A DNA stretch of 64,000 nt from Channallabes apus (lineage: Eukaryota > Chordata > Actinopteri > Siluriformes > Clariidae): positions 22,092,651 to 22,156,650 of the forward strand of contig CM060118.1 in the NCBI GenBank assembly GCA_030522415.1, read 5' to 3'. Both the position numbers and the translations under genes were made by a program. Shown here piece by piece: positions 46,018-58,448 of this stretch (position 1 is its first letter; every line of letters begins with the position of its first letter). The notes under the pieces were generated by a model that saw nothing but the letters and a program-made list of their open reading frames with translations, was not told the origin of the DNA and made no database searches.

Positions 46018-49000
46018 AAAATTTAAGAATATTAGAAAGGTTTAGGAGTCTGTCATTTGTTAATGCCATGATATTCCTCAAACAGCTGAGTGTTGCTTCA
46101 AAGGACACAAACTTTCATCAGTAATACTAGAAAACTTAGGATGAAACATGACAAAATGTGTTAACATGACTTCAACAGAGTGTTTGTACTACCCTTGTCA
46201 TTTCTTTTATTCTAGAAAAATCTTATACTCATTATTTAATTTTTGAGTGTTTTCCAGTGTATCCCTTGGGCACCCTAAGCTTCACGCTCCCCATAAACAA
46301 GTCCTGTGACTGGCTTATCTACCCCATGTGAGTCAGGCTACAGAAATAGCCATTTAAATGATTTGAGTAGTGACAGCCACTGGGAGTTGAAGAGGGATTG
46401 TGTTGAGCAAACAGACCCCTGAGCCCAGCACGGTCCCCGGAGGCTGCCTCTAACCCTCAGGCAACACTTGACAACCAACTTGTTTCAGTATGGCTTTACA
46501 CTTCAAACCATATTGGCTTTGTAATGCCAGACAAATGCTAATTCAAAGAATTGTTAATGTTGTATTTGGTGTAAATGTGTGCATGTGGAGCCAGGGCAGA
46601 TGGAGGTTAAAGGGAGGCAGAGCTTGATTATTCATTTTACCATAGAGTTTGCACTGTGCATTTTCACATTGTTAATCCTTCACATCACTACATTTTTAAA
46701 TTGAAATGCATTAATCAATAAAAAAAAAACAAGCATAACAGTCTACAACAGGAGTATTTTTTATTGACTTTAAAATTCTATGTCTTAAATATTTCCACAC
46801 AGAGGACAGCCAGATGAAGCAGCCCACAGAGTCATGACTGCGTGTTGCACTGGGAAGTATTCAACCCATGAAACACCACAGAATGCTGTTTGCTGGTGTC
46901 ACAAGGTTAGATAGGCAACACAGTGGGCACAGCTTTAAGCAGAATTCCAACGCCTGTTTAAAAAGCGACCCCCAACTCTTTTGACATAACCTTTTTTGGG
47001 AGGCACTGGACAAAAGCCATCGTTTCCTCTGAGATATCCTGTTAAAGCCATTCTGAAGTCGGCCGACCGTGGCCCTCCCTCAAAGAATGGGGCAACATTA
47101 TTCAGCTTCCTCCTTCTGATCCTCAGCCTACAACAAACCATGTAATCCACAGCTCAGTGGCCATAGAGAAAGAGCAGGCACAGAATGTCCCTGTCACACG
47201 CTGCAGATGGGACCAGGAGGAAAGGTGGAAGGAGCGTCAAAGACATGCATTACATTTGTTATATTCAGTTTTGATCCTGCAGAATGAGTATTTTGGAACA
47301 AAGAGCTATTTAATTATTTATTGTTACTGAAAATGTAACAGATATGCTAAATATAAAAATATTTATATCATTTATTATTTATAAATAAATATTATTTATG
47401 CATGTATTTATGGATATGTTTCAATTTGTTTCATGTAAAATTATGAAATAATAACATTTCTGAATCTTTAACAGTTAAAATCATTTTGAGAAAGGCCTTT
47501 GTTTGTGCTGATCCACAGGCAGAAACTCTACAGACATCACACAGGGTGTCTATTTGCAGCAGACAGACTGGCCTGAGCCCTGTGTATAATTAACACCCCC
47601 AACAGTGATATTAAATAGAATCTCTCTGAATGGTGATAGTGATGAACCCAAGGAAAATTAGGGAAAAATCCAAAATGCATATCTCAGGGGCAAACGTGAT
47701 AGGATTACAAAATGAGCAGCTTGAAAACTGTCTTGGCTTTGATGAAGAAACATTTAATTATCCCCCTGTGGAAGAGATCCCCTATTGTTTAGAGCTAATT
47801 TGTCCCTTTTGGCTATTTCCCTGGCCCAAAGGCCTGTCAGTCTCATGTTTCTATTCTGCTTCTGTTGTCTGCACCTCTCACTGCTACCTTGCAATAACAG
47901 CGTTATAACTAAAGACCTGATTGAATAAGTCTATTATGACACTACAAAAAGACATTTGGCACAAAGCAGACGCTGGGCCGGTAAACAATGTTTTCTCAAT
48001 ATTTGGCCACGCCTGATAAAATACCAGGTCACAATATGGAAGTTAGCTTAAGTCTTTTGTAAATCGTCTATTAACAAATACATTAATTTGTTTATTTAAC
48101 TATATTAAGTATCTATAGCAAGGGCACAGAACTTAGGAGGAGATGAAAGCAAGCCAGGCACTCCCACCCGAAGGGATCAAGCAGGTCAATTTCCCCTCAC
48201 TTTGTCCCAGCCAAGGGTTTGAGTTCCCTCTTCCACAAAGACCACTATTGGGCTGGACCATGGACTCAGATTCTCAAAATAAGCCTGCTTCTCTATCACT
48301 TGATATCTTAGGATAATAAAAGGCAATAAGTGTCTTCAAAGCATGTCTCCCTTTTCCTACTGAAATCAGAGGAAAGACTCCCTTCCCTGAAAAATAGCAT
48401 CCAAACAGAAATGGATATAGCATAATTCTTTTCAACAACACAAATCAACTCTTGACATTATCAAAACAATTCATACAGTACATATTAAATAATTAGCTTA
48501 GGTAAAAATGTGTCACTGAACATGTCATGTAGTGTTTCTTTCTATCTTGAACAATCTGCAGATCAAAATATTACCAGAAAACTAATTCCCAAATGAATTG
48601 AAAACAATCTGCACTCTACATCCCATCATATGGTTTTTCTCTCTGTATCATTCCTCATCACATTTTAACAATGCATCCACATTAGCCTTGACAGTGGGTT
48701 CAGATCACATTTAAATCTAATTTAAAAGAGGCATATATTTGCATAGGGAATTAAAATAAAGAGCTAATTATGCAAATAAATTATGGAATGAAGGGCCTGA
48801 GATGCTTTGCTTTCAGTTACTATCTCATTTTGTGAAACAGTAGTCGCCTGAAAAAAAAAAAGGCATTTAATTCATTTTGATGGAAACCGACACAAAGGTG
48901 TTAAATATTCAAGTGGTATTTAATTACAAAAAAATTAGCAGCTTATAAATTACATGTGCTGCTTCTTAAGTACAGCTATATAAATTCTCTCCCAGAGGAC

Positions 49001-49182
49001 TAAGGTTTCGCTCATACATACCCCTTAATTCATTTTTCATGAACTTTGAAAGGGAATCCTTTTGTAAGGGGATAACAGCAAAAATACGCTGTGAGCTGGG
49101 TCACAGAAACTTTCTGTATTATTGAAAGTTTTGGTCATCACATTCCTTAATAATAGGCCAAAATGTATTGATTTAAATTGTA
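46012..49182. other. Non-coding stretch with candidate regulatory blocks
   Basis: The complex, repeat-free blocks are 46260-46480, 46780-47220, 47470-48000 and 48640-48960. 46780-47220 has an open minus-strand frame of 71 codons (46935-47150) rich in Arg and Gly, with no match I recognise. 48640-48960 carries two POU octamers in opposite orientation. No gene or transposon is supported. Confidence 0.42.
48737..48777. promoter_or_regulatory. Paired inverted POU octamer motifs
   Basis: ATTTGCAT at 48737-48744 and its complement ATGCAAAT at 48770-48777 are exact octamers, the site for POU-domain factors. The second overlaps a homeodomain core (CTAATTATGCAAAT). Both lie in a complex AT-rich block. 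Function is inferred from motif identity only. Confidence 0.35.
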
Positions 49183-49225
49183 TACTACTACTACTGTACT
49201 ACTACTGTACTACTACTACTACTAC

Positions 49226-49264
<39 letters not shown>

Positions 49265-49308
49265 GAAGAAGAAGAAGTATTATTATTATTATTATTGGTA
49301 GTAGTATT
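49183..49308. repeat. Compound (CTA)n(AAT)n(AAG)n(ATT)n(GTA)n array
   Basis: CTA units, then AAT, then AAG, then ATT, then GTAGTA. The outer CTA/TAG and inner AAT/ATT blocks are complementary, so it is partly palindromic. Confidence 0.92.
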
Positions 49309-51718
49309 AGAATTATTATGTTTAATATATTATATTTAGTAGCAACTATTATTACTTGTACAAATAAATACCCTGTCTCTTGTCTGAAATTGTTTCACGT
49401 TAACAACTCAGGGGAACCAGGTTTGTAGGGGAACTTCATTTCTTTCCCAACATTAAATGTGATATGAAATGTGAAATATGGGAATGACAACAAAGACCAC
49501 TTGACTTGAACATGTGAAGACCACATAATTAAAATATAATATTACATTAATATCAGTATTAAACTCACAAAGAACTGATGATGCCCAAAGGCAGACTTCC
49601 AGCTCTTGGAATGAGCAAACTGCAGCAGACTAGTTACACACTGGCATCCTCCAGTAGGTGTCCTCACTATAACAGTGAGCAGTCTGTCTCTAAACACCAC
49701 ACATGTGTTTGCACCACATATGACTTTATATTGTATATATCCTTTGTTTAATAGGTTGCAATTTAACACCATACTATTAGAAGACAAGAGCCATTGATTC
49801 TGAGTTGGTAGATGATTTTTATGTCCGAAAGGTCTGCTGGCATAGAGTTGTAAACGAAAACCATATAGTGGTAAGTACATATTCTGACAGAGAGAGAAAG
49901 AGAGAGAAAGATTGAGAGAGAGACCTACAGGGTGTACACAGTGACGTCGAAAGCTACTGTCTATTCTTCAATATTTGACTTGGGTGATGAGAACCGTCTC
50001 AAAGAAATGATTTAATTTGTGTTGATCTGCAAGATTAAGAATGAAGCTTAAATAAAGCAACTCTTTGGTAAAATGAGGATTTAACAGAGATTACAATACG
50101 AGAGTGCTCAACACTGTATACATTATTAAAACAGTATGAGAGAAGCGCTGAAAATCACATCCACATGTGACAATAAAAAGGTTTTATTTGCATACGAAAA
50201 TGATTTTATGTTTAATACTTCACTCAGCTGCGTTCTTAACATTTTAAGTGCACTTCAGTCAACGTAATTGACTGTGATCTGATGAAAAGCTCTACACAGT
50301 TGCTGTGATAAATGAATTCCATTTGATCATTTTGTGGAGCTGTGATTCTTCCGTATCTTACTTTCTTTCCACCTATACAGTGATCTATGTGCTGTCAAAC
50401 AGCTCTGATTATAAATAACTTTGCTGCATGCCATTGTTAACGTGGCTCGTTCCTTGGCTAATTTCATAGGTTTACTTTCAGGAATGAATCTTCTTAATCA
50501 AATCCATTCACCACAACTCTAGTGAAGGAAAATGTTTCTGTTTGCAAAACAAATTGGCTGATTATGTGCATAATCATGCAAATAAAAAAAGAAGAAGAGG
50601 AGAAGAGAAACAGGCCTATGTGACTATGCCATGAGTGCCTAGATCATTTAAAACATTTATATTAGGAAATGAGCATCTCCATCAAACAGCCATTCCCATT
50701 TACATTTTTGCAAACAAGTCAATTTGTGAGTAGCCCATATCATAAATCAATGACAGCCGATTGTAGTGTTGGTACCAACCGATGCGGTACAGAGTACCAA
50801 CACTGCAACATTAATTAATTACTCAATATAGCAATATAATTATATATGAGTATAAGGATAGAATGAAATAAAATCTAACTGCATTAATAATACAATTAGT
50901 TTTTATTGTGAAATAAAATGATTGATTAACAATATAAACTTTTTTTCTATGAGAAAAAGTCATTCTGTTTCAGATATCGGTAAGAATCAGTGTGTGATTT
51001 GAGAGGTGAGAAAGATCTGAATGCTCCAAGTTGTTGGAATGGAGATCAATGACAAGCATTCCTTTAATGTAAGAGCAAAGCAAACAGAGCAGGTGCAATG
51101 TGAGCTGGGGACAAGCACAAACAGCACTTCAGCCAGGACAGTGTAAAGTCATTCTGAGTCGTAGTCATCACTGAGAAAGGGCTGCAGGCTTCCTCTGTCA
51201 ATTCCCACTCCTTTGGGTCAAACAAACAGCTCTCCCAGAGCCAGCTCAAAGGCTAGTGTCTGAGCAGCCAAGCTGAAAATGTCTCTTGTCCTCTGCTGCT
51301 ATGTATGTGTTTCATCTACCAGCTGCTTGGGCTTTGTCAGTGACAAAGAGCTGTAGTATGAGGAAGCATCATATTTATTGAGCAGATAACCCCAGTGTTC
51401 TTTCCAACCTTTCATCCTTCCACAACAGAGTGGCTTTGTTACTTTTTTTTTAACAATCCACATTCACAAGTTGCATTGTGGAAATAATCCCAATGGGAGA
51501 CAAGTAGGATGTAAAAAAGAATCTCCTGTACGCTGTGGATCAACACTATTTCATAAAGCAAGTACATTATTTTTGCTTTAAGCCTGATTTATGATTCCAT
51601 TTGAAATATGTTAGTTTTTTACTGATTTATAAAAGATGTGTCATCACTCTACAGCTTTGAGTGATTAGTTACACAAAGATCTCTCTAACTAACCCTTTTG
51701 AGGTATTGAGGTATTTCT
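49309..51718. other. Non-coding stretch, candidate regulatory blocks
   Basis: It contains a GA-rich run (49891-49922), an inverted-repeat hairpin (50762-50807) and an octamer ATGCAAAT (50576-50583) beside the near-palindrome GATTATGTGCATAATC. 51060-51480 is complex and repeat-free. The minus-strand frame at 49542-49880 (112 codons) has no recognised domain. No gene. Confidence 0.4.
50762..50807. repeat. Hairpin-forming inverted repeat
   Basis: The 14-bp arms TGTAGTGTTGGTAC (50762-50775) and GTACCAACACTGCA (50794-50807) pair with one mismatch around an 18-base loop. It could be a relic of a miniature transposon or a small RNA hairpin; nothing else identifies it. Confidence 0.7.
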
Positions 51719-51730
51719 CTCTCGCTCTCA

Positions 51731-51761
<31 letters not shown>

Positions 51762-51830
51762 GCACACACACACACGCACACGCACGCACACGCACATGCA
51801 CACACACGCACACACGCGCACACACACACA
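51719..51830. repeat. (CT)n(CA)n compound microsatellite with CGCA variants
   Basis: A CT run followed by a CA run with repeated GCAC interruptions. Confidence 0.94.
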
Positions 51831-52904
51831 TTCAAATGACCACACTGTGTAGGATTAAGAAACTGGCTTGAAAACAGAAGAGGGAACAAAAAGAAAGCAC
51901 ACCGCATGTGGGACGAATGAGATGGAGGTATTCTTCCAAAACAATGATTCTAATAAAAAGGAGATTTCTGAATAAAATGATTCTTGCTAGCCAAAATCTA
52001 TTAATAATCCAAACACTATTTTATTTTAGGAAAAGCAACATAGTTATAAATATTATTATATCATCATATATGGGAAAATTTGCTTTTACAGCACCAGAGA
52101 ATATCCTTGAGGTCAGAAAAAAATGCTAGATTAAAAGTGTGTTACTATGAATGTGATAATGTAATGAGACCAACAGAAAATTCAGCACAAGAATCTAATC
52201 AACATCCGCACTGAATTCCAGATCTTTTTCTAGAGGATGATTTTCTTTATTAATCCACACAGCTTAGTAAAGAAAAATATTAAATTTAAAGGCTAACTTG
52301 CATAAAAAGAATGAGTTATAGATGTAAATAAATTACGTCTTTTATGTTATGTTCTTACACCGAGTAATAACATGCATGAAAGGTGGATCTAGGTCCTGCC
52401 ATTTTAGTCACATTATCAAATTGACTGTTACATTTTCAGAACTGACAAATTTGATGTTGTCTGACAATTAATTCCTTCATCAGTGCGTATGTGGCAACTT
52501 TGCAAGCAGATCATATTAGGGGACAGTACAACTTAAAAAAAAAAGACAAAGAAAGGAATGAGCTCCATCCATTACGGACAGATTATAAATCATATAATCT
52601 CTCAGGCAGGACAGTGAAGGTAATTAAAAGCAGCCACAGAGAGATCATATGCATATTCGCAAATGCAGCACATTTCCTTCTGACTATACATTTACATAAA
52701 GTAATGGACTTCTTTAAGAATCCTTTCTAATTATTTTAGCAAGTCCCATTAGTCAGAAAGCAAATGTCTTCTCTTAACTAAGATCATGCCTCAAGGGTGT
52801 CAGTTTCAGATTTCAGCCTGTAATGAATGCATTTTAATACATGTATTGACTATATACAATTTGAAATAAAACATATTATATTATTGTATGTATTATTGTA
52901 TATA
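51831..52904. other. Non-coding stretch
   Basis: AT-rich. 52440-52740 is the more complex part. No gene or repeat family recognised. Confidence 0.45.
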
Positions 52905-52906
52905 TA

Positions 52907-53023
52907 CTGCTCAAAAAAAATAAAATTAACACTTAGTCCCAGTTTGACTTGAACGCCTCTCATATGTGTATGCATGGTTCAAGTCAAACCGCAAATAAGT
53001 GGTCGCTTAATTTTTTTGATCAG
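52907..53023. mobile_element. Palindromic miniature Tc1/mariner-type element
   Basis: The 117-bp segment is almost entirely an inverted repeat. It begins CTGCTCAAAAAAAA and ends TTTTTTTGATCAG, with TA on each side (52905-52906, 53024-53025). The inner arms GTTTGACTTGAAC (52942-52954) and GTTCAAGTCAAAC (52977-52989) are perfect complements. CTGCTCAAAAAAA ends with TA flanks are typical of a fish Tc1-like family. It has no coding room, so it can only have moved using another element's transposase. Confidence 0.82.
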
Positions 53024-53025
53024 TA

Positions 53026-56000
53026 TATACATACAGTATATATGAGCTATCAATAATAAATGAAATCAAGTAAGGTTGTGTCATGAATAGGATAATAAAT
53101 TGTTTGCCTTTGCTAAAGTCTTTTTTATTTTAACTATATGCAGATATCTTTGGAGGAAACTTCTGATAACAAATAACGCATGCTCATTCAGTCACATAGG
53201 CTGGTATATTGCAATCTCAGCACTGGGTACTCATACATAGTGGCTTTCCCTTTCAACGCCCCTTAGGGCTTTGCCTTATTTCTTTGCATCTTTTCTTTTT
53301 CCCTCTTTTTTTTCTTGTCGGCTCTGAACCCTTTGAGTCCGTGGCTGTGGGGTTTTGGGGAGGGTGGATGCCACGCGCTGAGAGCCCCCCAGCTCGAAGT
53401 GCAGCATGTCCCTCAGGCTGTGGGCCTGCCTCCAGGGGCTCTCACAGAAAAAAAAGTGAAACCAATAGTTTATCCTTTAGCAGCAGGGCCTGCGGCACGC
53501 TCTGAGGGGGGGCATTGTAGCACATTACCAAGACAATGCTGCCATATGGGGAACAGAAGGAACTCCAACTTGCAGCCCACCAAAAGCAAGGCAAACAAGC
53601 CTGCCTCATATGCAGAGCAGTGGTCACTTAGGGTTAGCTGTTTTTAGCATAACAACAGGATAGAAAAAAGAGTAATTTTGTTGCTATTAAGTCTTATTAT
53701 TCCAGGGAGTCAGAAATTCATAGGGCTCCACCATATGAGTGAGGATAGGGTTAGGGGCCCAGGCTGTGTAAATGACAATAGTGCTTTGGTTACTTGGGCC
53801 TTAAATCCTACCTTAAATCCTATCTGACATAGACACTTCTCTCCTTTTTATCCTCTGTGAAAATAAGCTTAAAGGTACAAAGAGGAGGAAATGAATATAT
53901 AAGATGCTGTCTGATTCATTCAACAGGACACTGTTTATCTTCCTGGGCCCTCTCAATGAACTGAAAGATGTAAAAATTTAAAGTGTAGACAGAGAGCATT
54001 TGGTCCATTTAATCATTTGAATTTGGTGAGCTTAACGTTGCAGCTTAACACTACAACCATATAGAAAAGTTTTACTATACAAAAAAAAAGCATAAATGAA
54101 AAATTTCTGGATAAATTAGTTATGTCATCATAGAAATAATGGTCATTTAAGCAAACATGCTTACTTTGCATAATACTGTATGAATACACGCATTGTACAT
54201 CTTCAAAGAGCATATGATAACAGTAATAAAAAAATATTTTCTCTTTTATTTTGGTAAACAGATACTGTAAATCAGCATTATTCGGTTTACTCATCAGAAA
54301 ATTACAATCCTACTCTGGCAGACTAGTAAGAGTGCGCACACAGTGGAACTAATAAATTTGCCCTCATTTTTACACTGAACCTCAAAAGTGTGTCAGGACT
54401 ACCAAATAAAGTAAGGTTTAATAGCAGGAAATTATGCAGGAAGGATCTGTGGCTGGGGAAAAAAAGGGATTTAATCATCACTTTCAATGTTGTCAATAAT
54501 TATTGTGCCATCTGTGAACAAATGAAAATGGACTAGACTCATAATCTACCTCATGATTGCTTGAAGACACTTTCGGGCCTTATAAAGAACAAACCAACCA
54601 TACTGATCCCTAAACCCTAAGCTATTTAAAACATTCATGCTTTTGAACTTGATTGAATGATGTCCATTATTCTAATTTGTCAACTCATAGAGAAAAAATA
54701 CTGCATTTTAAGCTAAAATATCAAGTTGACTTTAGTTATTGTACTCAGCCATTGCCTAATATAAAAATGACACACATTTCACGTGAGCACATGAAAAACA
54801 TAGTAGGTGCATTTCATAATTTTATGCCCTAAAATTGAACATGTGGATTCCAATAAATATGTGACACTATTGTAATAATATGAGTAAACATGCGACTAAT
54901 AAAAATGCATGCCCTACCTGTGAAAATTTTATATATATAAAAACAAAATAATAATATCATAAAATCATTTGTATAAAAATTTACATGTAAACATAAACTT
55001 TGTGGGGAAAAAATGACAAATACATGCAGTACACATGAAATATCCACCTACAAAAAAATGTGTGAGACATAAGTTAAAAAAACATATTGAAAATGTACCT
55101 ATGTATCTAATGTATGTATGCATCATGTGATCATACTCAAGTTTTCTTCACTTGTAGCATACACAAAGTAAAGTAAAGCAGCATACTCACTGTGGAAGAG
55201 AAGATCTGTGGCACTATAATAATACTAATAAAAAAGTATCACAAAATATATGCATCTGTTCGCCTGTTTAGTATTCCTGCCATCAACAGACTAACAACGG
55301 CTGTTGACAAACAGCTGAACAGCGACATAAGTCTGGGTTCCCTTTCCTGGCAATTCTTACTTTTATCATTGAACGCAATGAGCCAGTCTACAATTTATGC
55401 CAGCCTGAGTGCTATGAGTGTATTCAGAACCTGGTCACACAGCCAATCTCCTACTAAGGAGCAGCGATAATGTAATAATGCCTTTCTGATGTGCAGCCAG
55501 TAATGGAGCTGAACACCTCGCATTCATCTAACACTACCTGATCATTACTTGAACAAAATAATACATTACCACAGCTAAACAGCTCAGACTCTGCAACTCA
55601 ATCTCTTAAATATACTTCTTTAATGCAAGGCAAGAGAAGCTCCTTTGTGTTTGTTCTTATGCACAGATAAATAATATGTAAGATGTTTTGCTCAATTCTG
55701 CATTATATTTTAGTTTAAATTGTATCAACATTACCTCAGACTGCATGTTTCCTGTAGGGTGCATATTAATTCCATTAAAACCATTAAAGATTAAAGCATT
55801 ATTTCTTTTAGTACATTTCAGTTTTTTTTTTCCTAAGGCAACAATATCTATGGTGGCACTTTGTTCCCAACAAGGCACAAATATCAGTAATGAACATGGC
55901 ATTTTTTTTATGGTAATTTGTATTTTCCCTTCTGGTTACATGACATAATTACACATACTAATGTATTTAATTGATCCATTTAACACCAATTTGAGTACAG

Positions 56001-57469
56001 TAGATAGTAAACCAGATTTGTGCCTATGTTGAACAGTACAAATTATGAATACGATACTAGACAAAAAATGGTTATAAACATTTACTATACTAAGTAAGGT
56101 TAGTAAAATGGATGTCAAGGAACAGCTAACTAGTTGCCAAACTTATTTTTATATTTTGCATTTTGACTGGATTCCTAGTGTAGACCACCCTATTGGAGAC
56201 AAATCCTCCAAAGTCATCATCTCCTGAGACTGCAACTTGACAGAAGAGTTTATTTAGTCTGTCTATTGCTCTGCATTTAACCCACATCATGCAGTATTGC
56301 AAAGAGCAAACAGTTTTTAATAACCAGAGGGTGTCAGACTGCTTCGCAAGCCAGTTGACTGCAGCAGCATAACTAAATACCAAGGAAAACAGCATGTCAC
56401 TGAGACATTTGACATGGTGAAATGAGATTAGATGGAATTCATTTCTAAGTGGAGAAAATTACAGGCATACTCCTACCCCCTGCACCCTGGCCCAGCAACG
56501 AAGCCAGTCAGGCATGAAAGCTGACATGCTCATGGAATGACCTAACCGCTCCTGCCACAACTCTGGCTATGAAGCAAACAGCATAGTTTCACCATTCTGT
56601 GGTGGCATACAGCATGATGCTTTTGACTGTGCTTATATAATTATTCTATTAAAGTTAAACCCATTAAACTGTTCAAGTTACATTTATTAAGAGGAGTGTT
56701 TCAGAACTCTAGCATTTAATGACAAAGCGCTACACAAAACATTTGAATTGAAAATTTGCATTTTGTTTTACATCATTACAGCTTATTTATCCTACAGTGT
56801 TGCTTTTTTATTATTTTTTTTATTTAATTGGTCAAAACGCAAGTAGTTTTCAATAACATCACTCTGACATTGCTTTAATCTGTAAGTCAAATCACAGGAT
56901 TATATTAATACACATTATCTGCACATTATCATTTCTATAACAACATATTCACCAGAACTTGTATGTACAGTAAGACATTCCACATAAGCTAATAACAAAT
57001 TAACACAAACGAAATGTTTATTCATCAGGAACTATCAACAGCTAAACATTGACAAACCACTGCTGTGGTGTAGAAGCAATAAAACACTTCAGGACATGCT
57101 GTTATAGATTTTTTTTTTTAAAAATCAACTATTTGTCAAGTCACATTACACCACTTCATAACTGATTAGATTTCTATAAATACCCCACCATGTTTTTTCT
57201 TTACTTAGTTCACTGGTTTTAAGAGTTGAAGTGCTTAAGTGGTTGGTAACATCTTTGGCAGTAAAAAAAAAAAAAAAAAGGATCAAATTTGAGTCCTAGG
57301 AAAAATGTCCTAAGCTCAAGCTGTGTACACTTTAGAAAAAAGAAGCACCAAATGATGTTTTGTAGAGAATAATAAGCTTAGCAAGCTTACTTATCCATAC
57401 AGGTAGTGACCTTTTAGAAGCAGTAATAATGAATGCTAATTATATTGCCATCTGGAAGTTTTGCAGTGT
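53026..57469. other. Non-coding stretch, candidate regulatory block at 53180-53640
   Basis: 53300-53640 is the most GC-rich non-transposon block in the window, with two overlapping plus-strand frames (53209-53505, 53315-53647) of about 100 codons. Neither product has a recognised domain. 55240-55520 and 56420-56620 are also complex. 54000-55200 and 56630-57460 are AT-rich and featureless. Confidence 0.4.
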
Positions 57470-57477
57470 TATGTACA
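57470..57477. repeat. Left 8-bp target duplication of hAT element
   Basis: TATGTACA, identical to 59167-59174. Eight bases is the duplication length typical of hAT transposons. Confidence 0.88.
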
Positions 57478-57508
57478 CAGTGGTGTCAAAAGAATTCACA
57501 TTCATTAC

Positions 57509-57702
57509 ATTTAGGCATTTGGCAGACGCTCTTATCCAGAGCGACTTACATTCTTATCATTCTCATTACACATATGAGCAGTTGAGGGTTAAGGGCCTTG
57601 CTCAAGGGCTCAACAGTGGCAACTTGGTGGTTGTAGGATTTGAACCTGGGATATTCCGAACCGTAGTCCAATGCCTTAACCACTGAGCTACCCCTGACCC
57701 CC
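57509..57702 (-). mobile_element. tRNA-derived SINE inserted in the hAT element
   Basis: Read on the minus strand, the head is tRNA-like with an A box TAGCTCAGTGG (complement at 57680-57690) and a B box GGTTCAAATCC (complement at 57636-57646), the pol III promoter pair. The body then runs through TGTTGAGCCCTTGAGCAAGG and GTAAGTCGCTCTGGATAAGA to an ATGTAA-type tail. The 7-bp direct repeat TCATTAC lies at 57502-57508 and 57703-57709, and removing the SINE plus one repeat rejoins the hAT left end. A truncated sister copy is at 8994-9108. Confidence 0.88.
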
Positions 57703-58320
57703 TCATTACTTGAGTAGAAGTATAGATACTAGGGTTTAAAAAGACTTCTTTAGAAGTTGAAGTATCAACTCAAGCTTTTTACTCAAGTAAAAGTGTAAAA
57801 GTACTGGTTTCAAAACTACTTAAAGTATAAAAGTAAAAGTAACATGAGGGGGAAAAAAGCATTAAGGATAAAAGCTTAGGCTGTGCCACGGGCCTATATA
57901 CTGCACTAACACCTCATAAAAAAAAAGAAAAGAAAAATCTGTTGTTTTTTTGTTGTATTTTTTAATGGCCAATGTGATTTGGGATACTGTATATGCCAAT
58001 TGAAAAAGAATGCATTTTAGTACAATGCAAATACATTAAAGAACCATGTATGTGTACTACTGAGCATTAACATGTTTTATGGAGAAGAAAATATGATAAG
58101 TAGTTGCCTATAAGTATTTTAATGGTGCAAAAAGTCAAACTTCAGAGGCATGTCATCAGTAACCTTTATTGGAATGTAAATGTACATCCAAGCTTAGCTG
58201 CAGGAATCTGTGAGGGCAACATACAAGAAAATTAGTGTACCCAGGGCAGGCTTAGTAACAATTACCCTTGTATGGCTGTCTATAATAAATGATTCATCCA
58301 AGTGGTTAATCCAAAAAAAA

Positions 58321-58364
58321 ATTTATATATACATGTATATGTATATATATATACACACACATAT

Positions 58365-58421
<57 letters not shown>

Positions 58422-58448
58422 GTGTGTGTATGTGTATGTGTGTATACA
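58321..58448. repeat. (TA)/(GT)n compound microsatellite inside the hAT element
   Basis: TA-rich start, then a long GT array with TATG interruptions. Confidence 0.93.

Noticed and set aside
57711..57840. AAGTAAAAGT/GAGTAGAAGT repeats as a new tandem repeat family
   Set aside because: Explained as the subterminal repeats of the hAT element.
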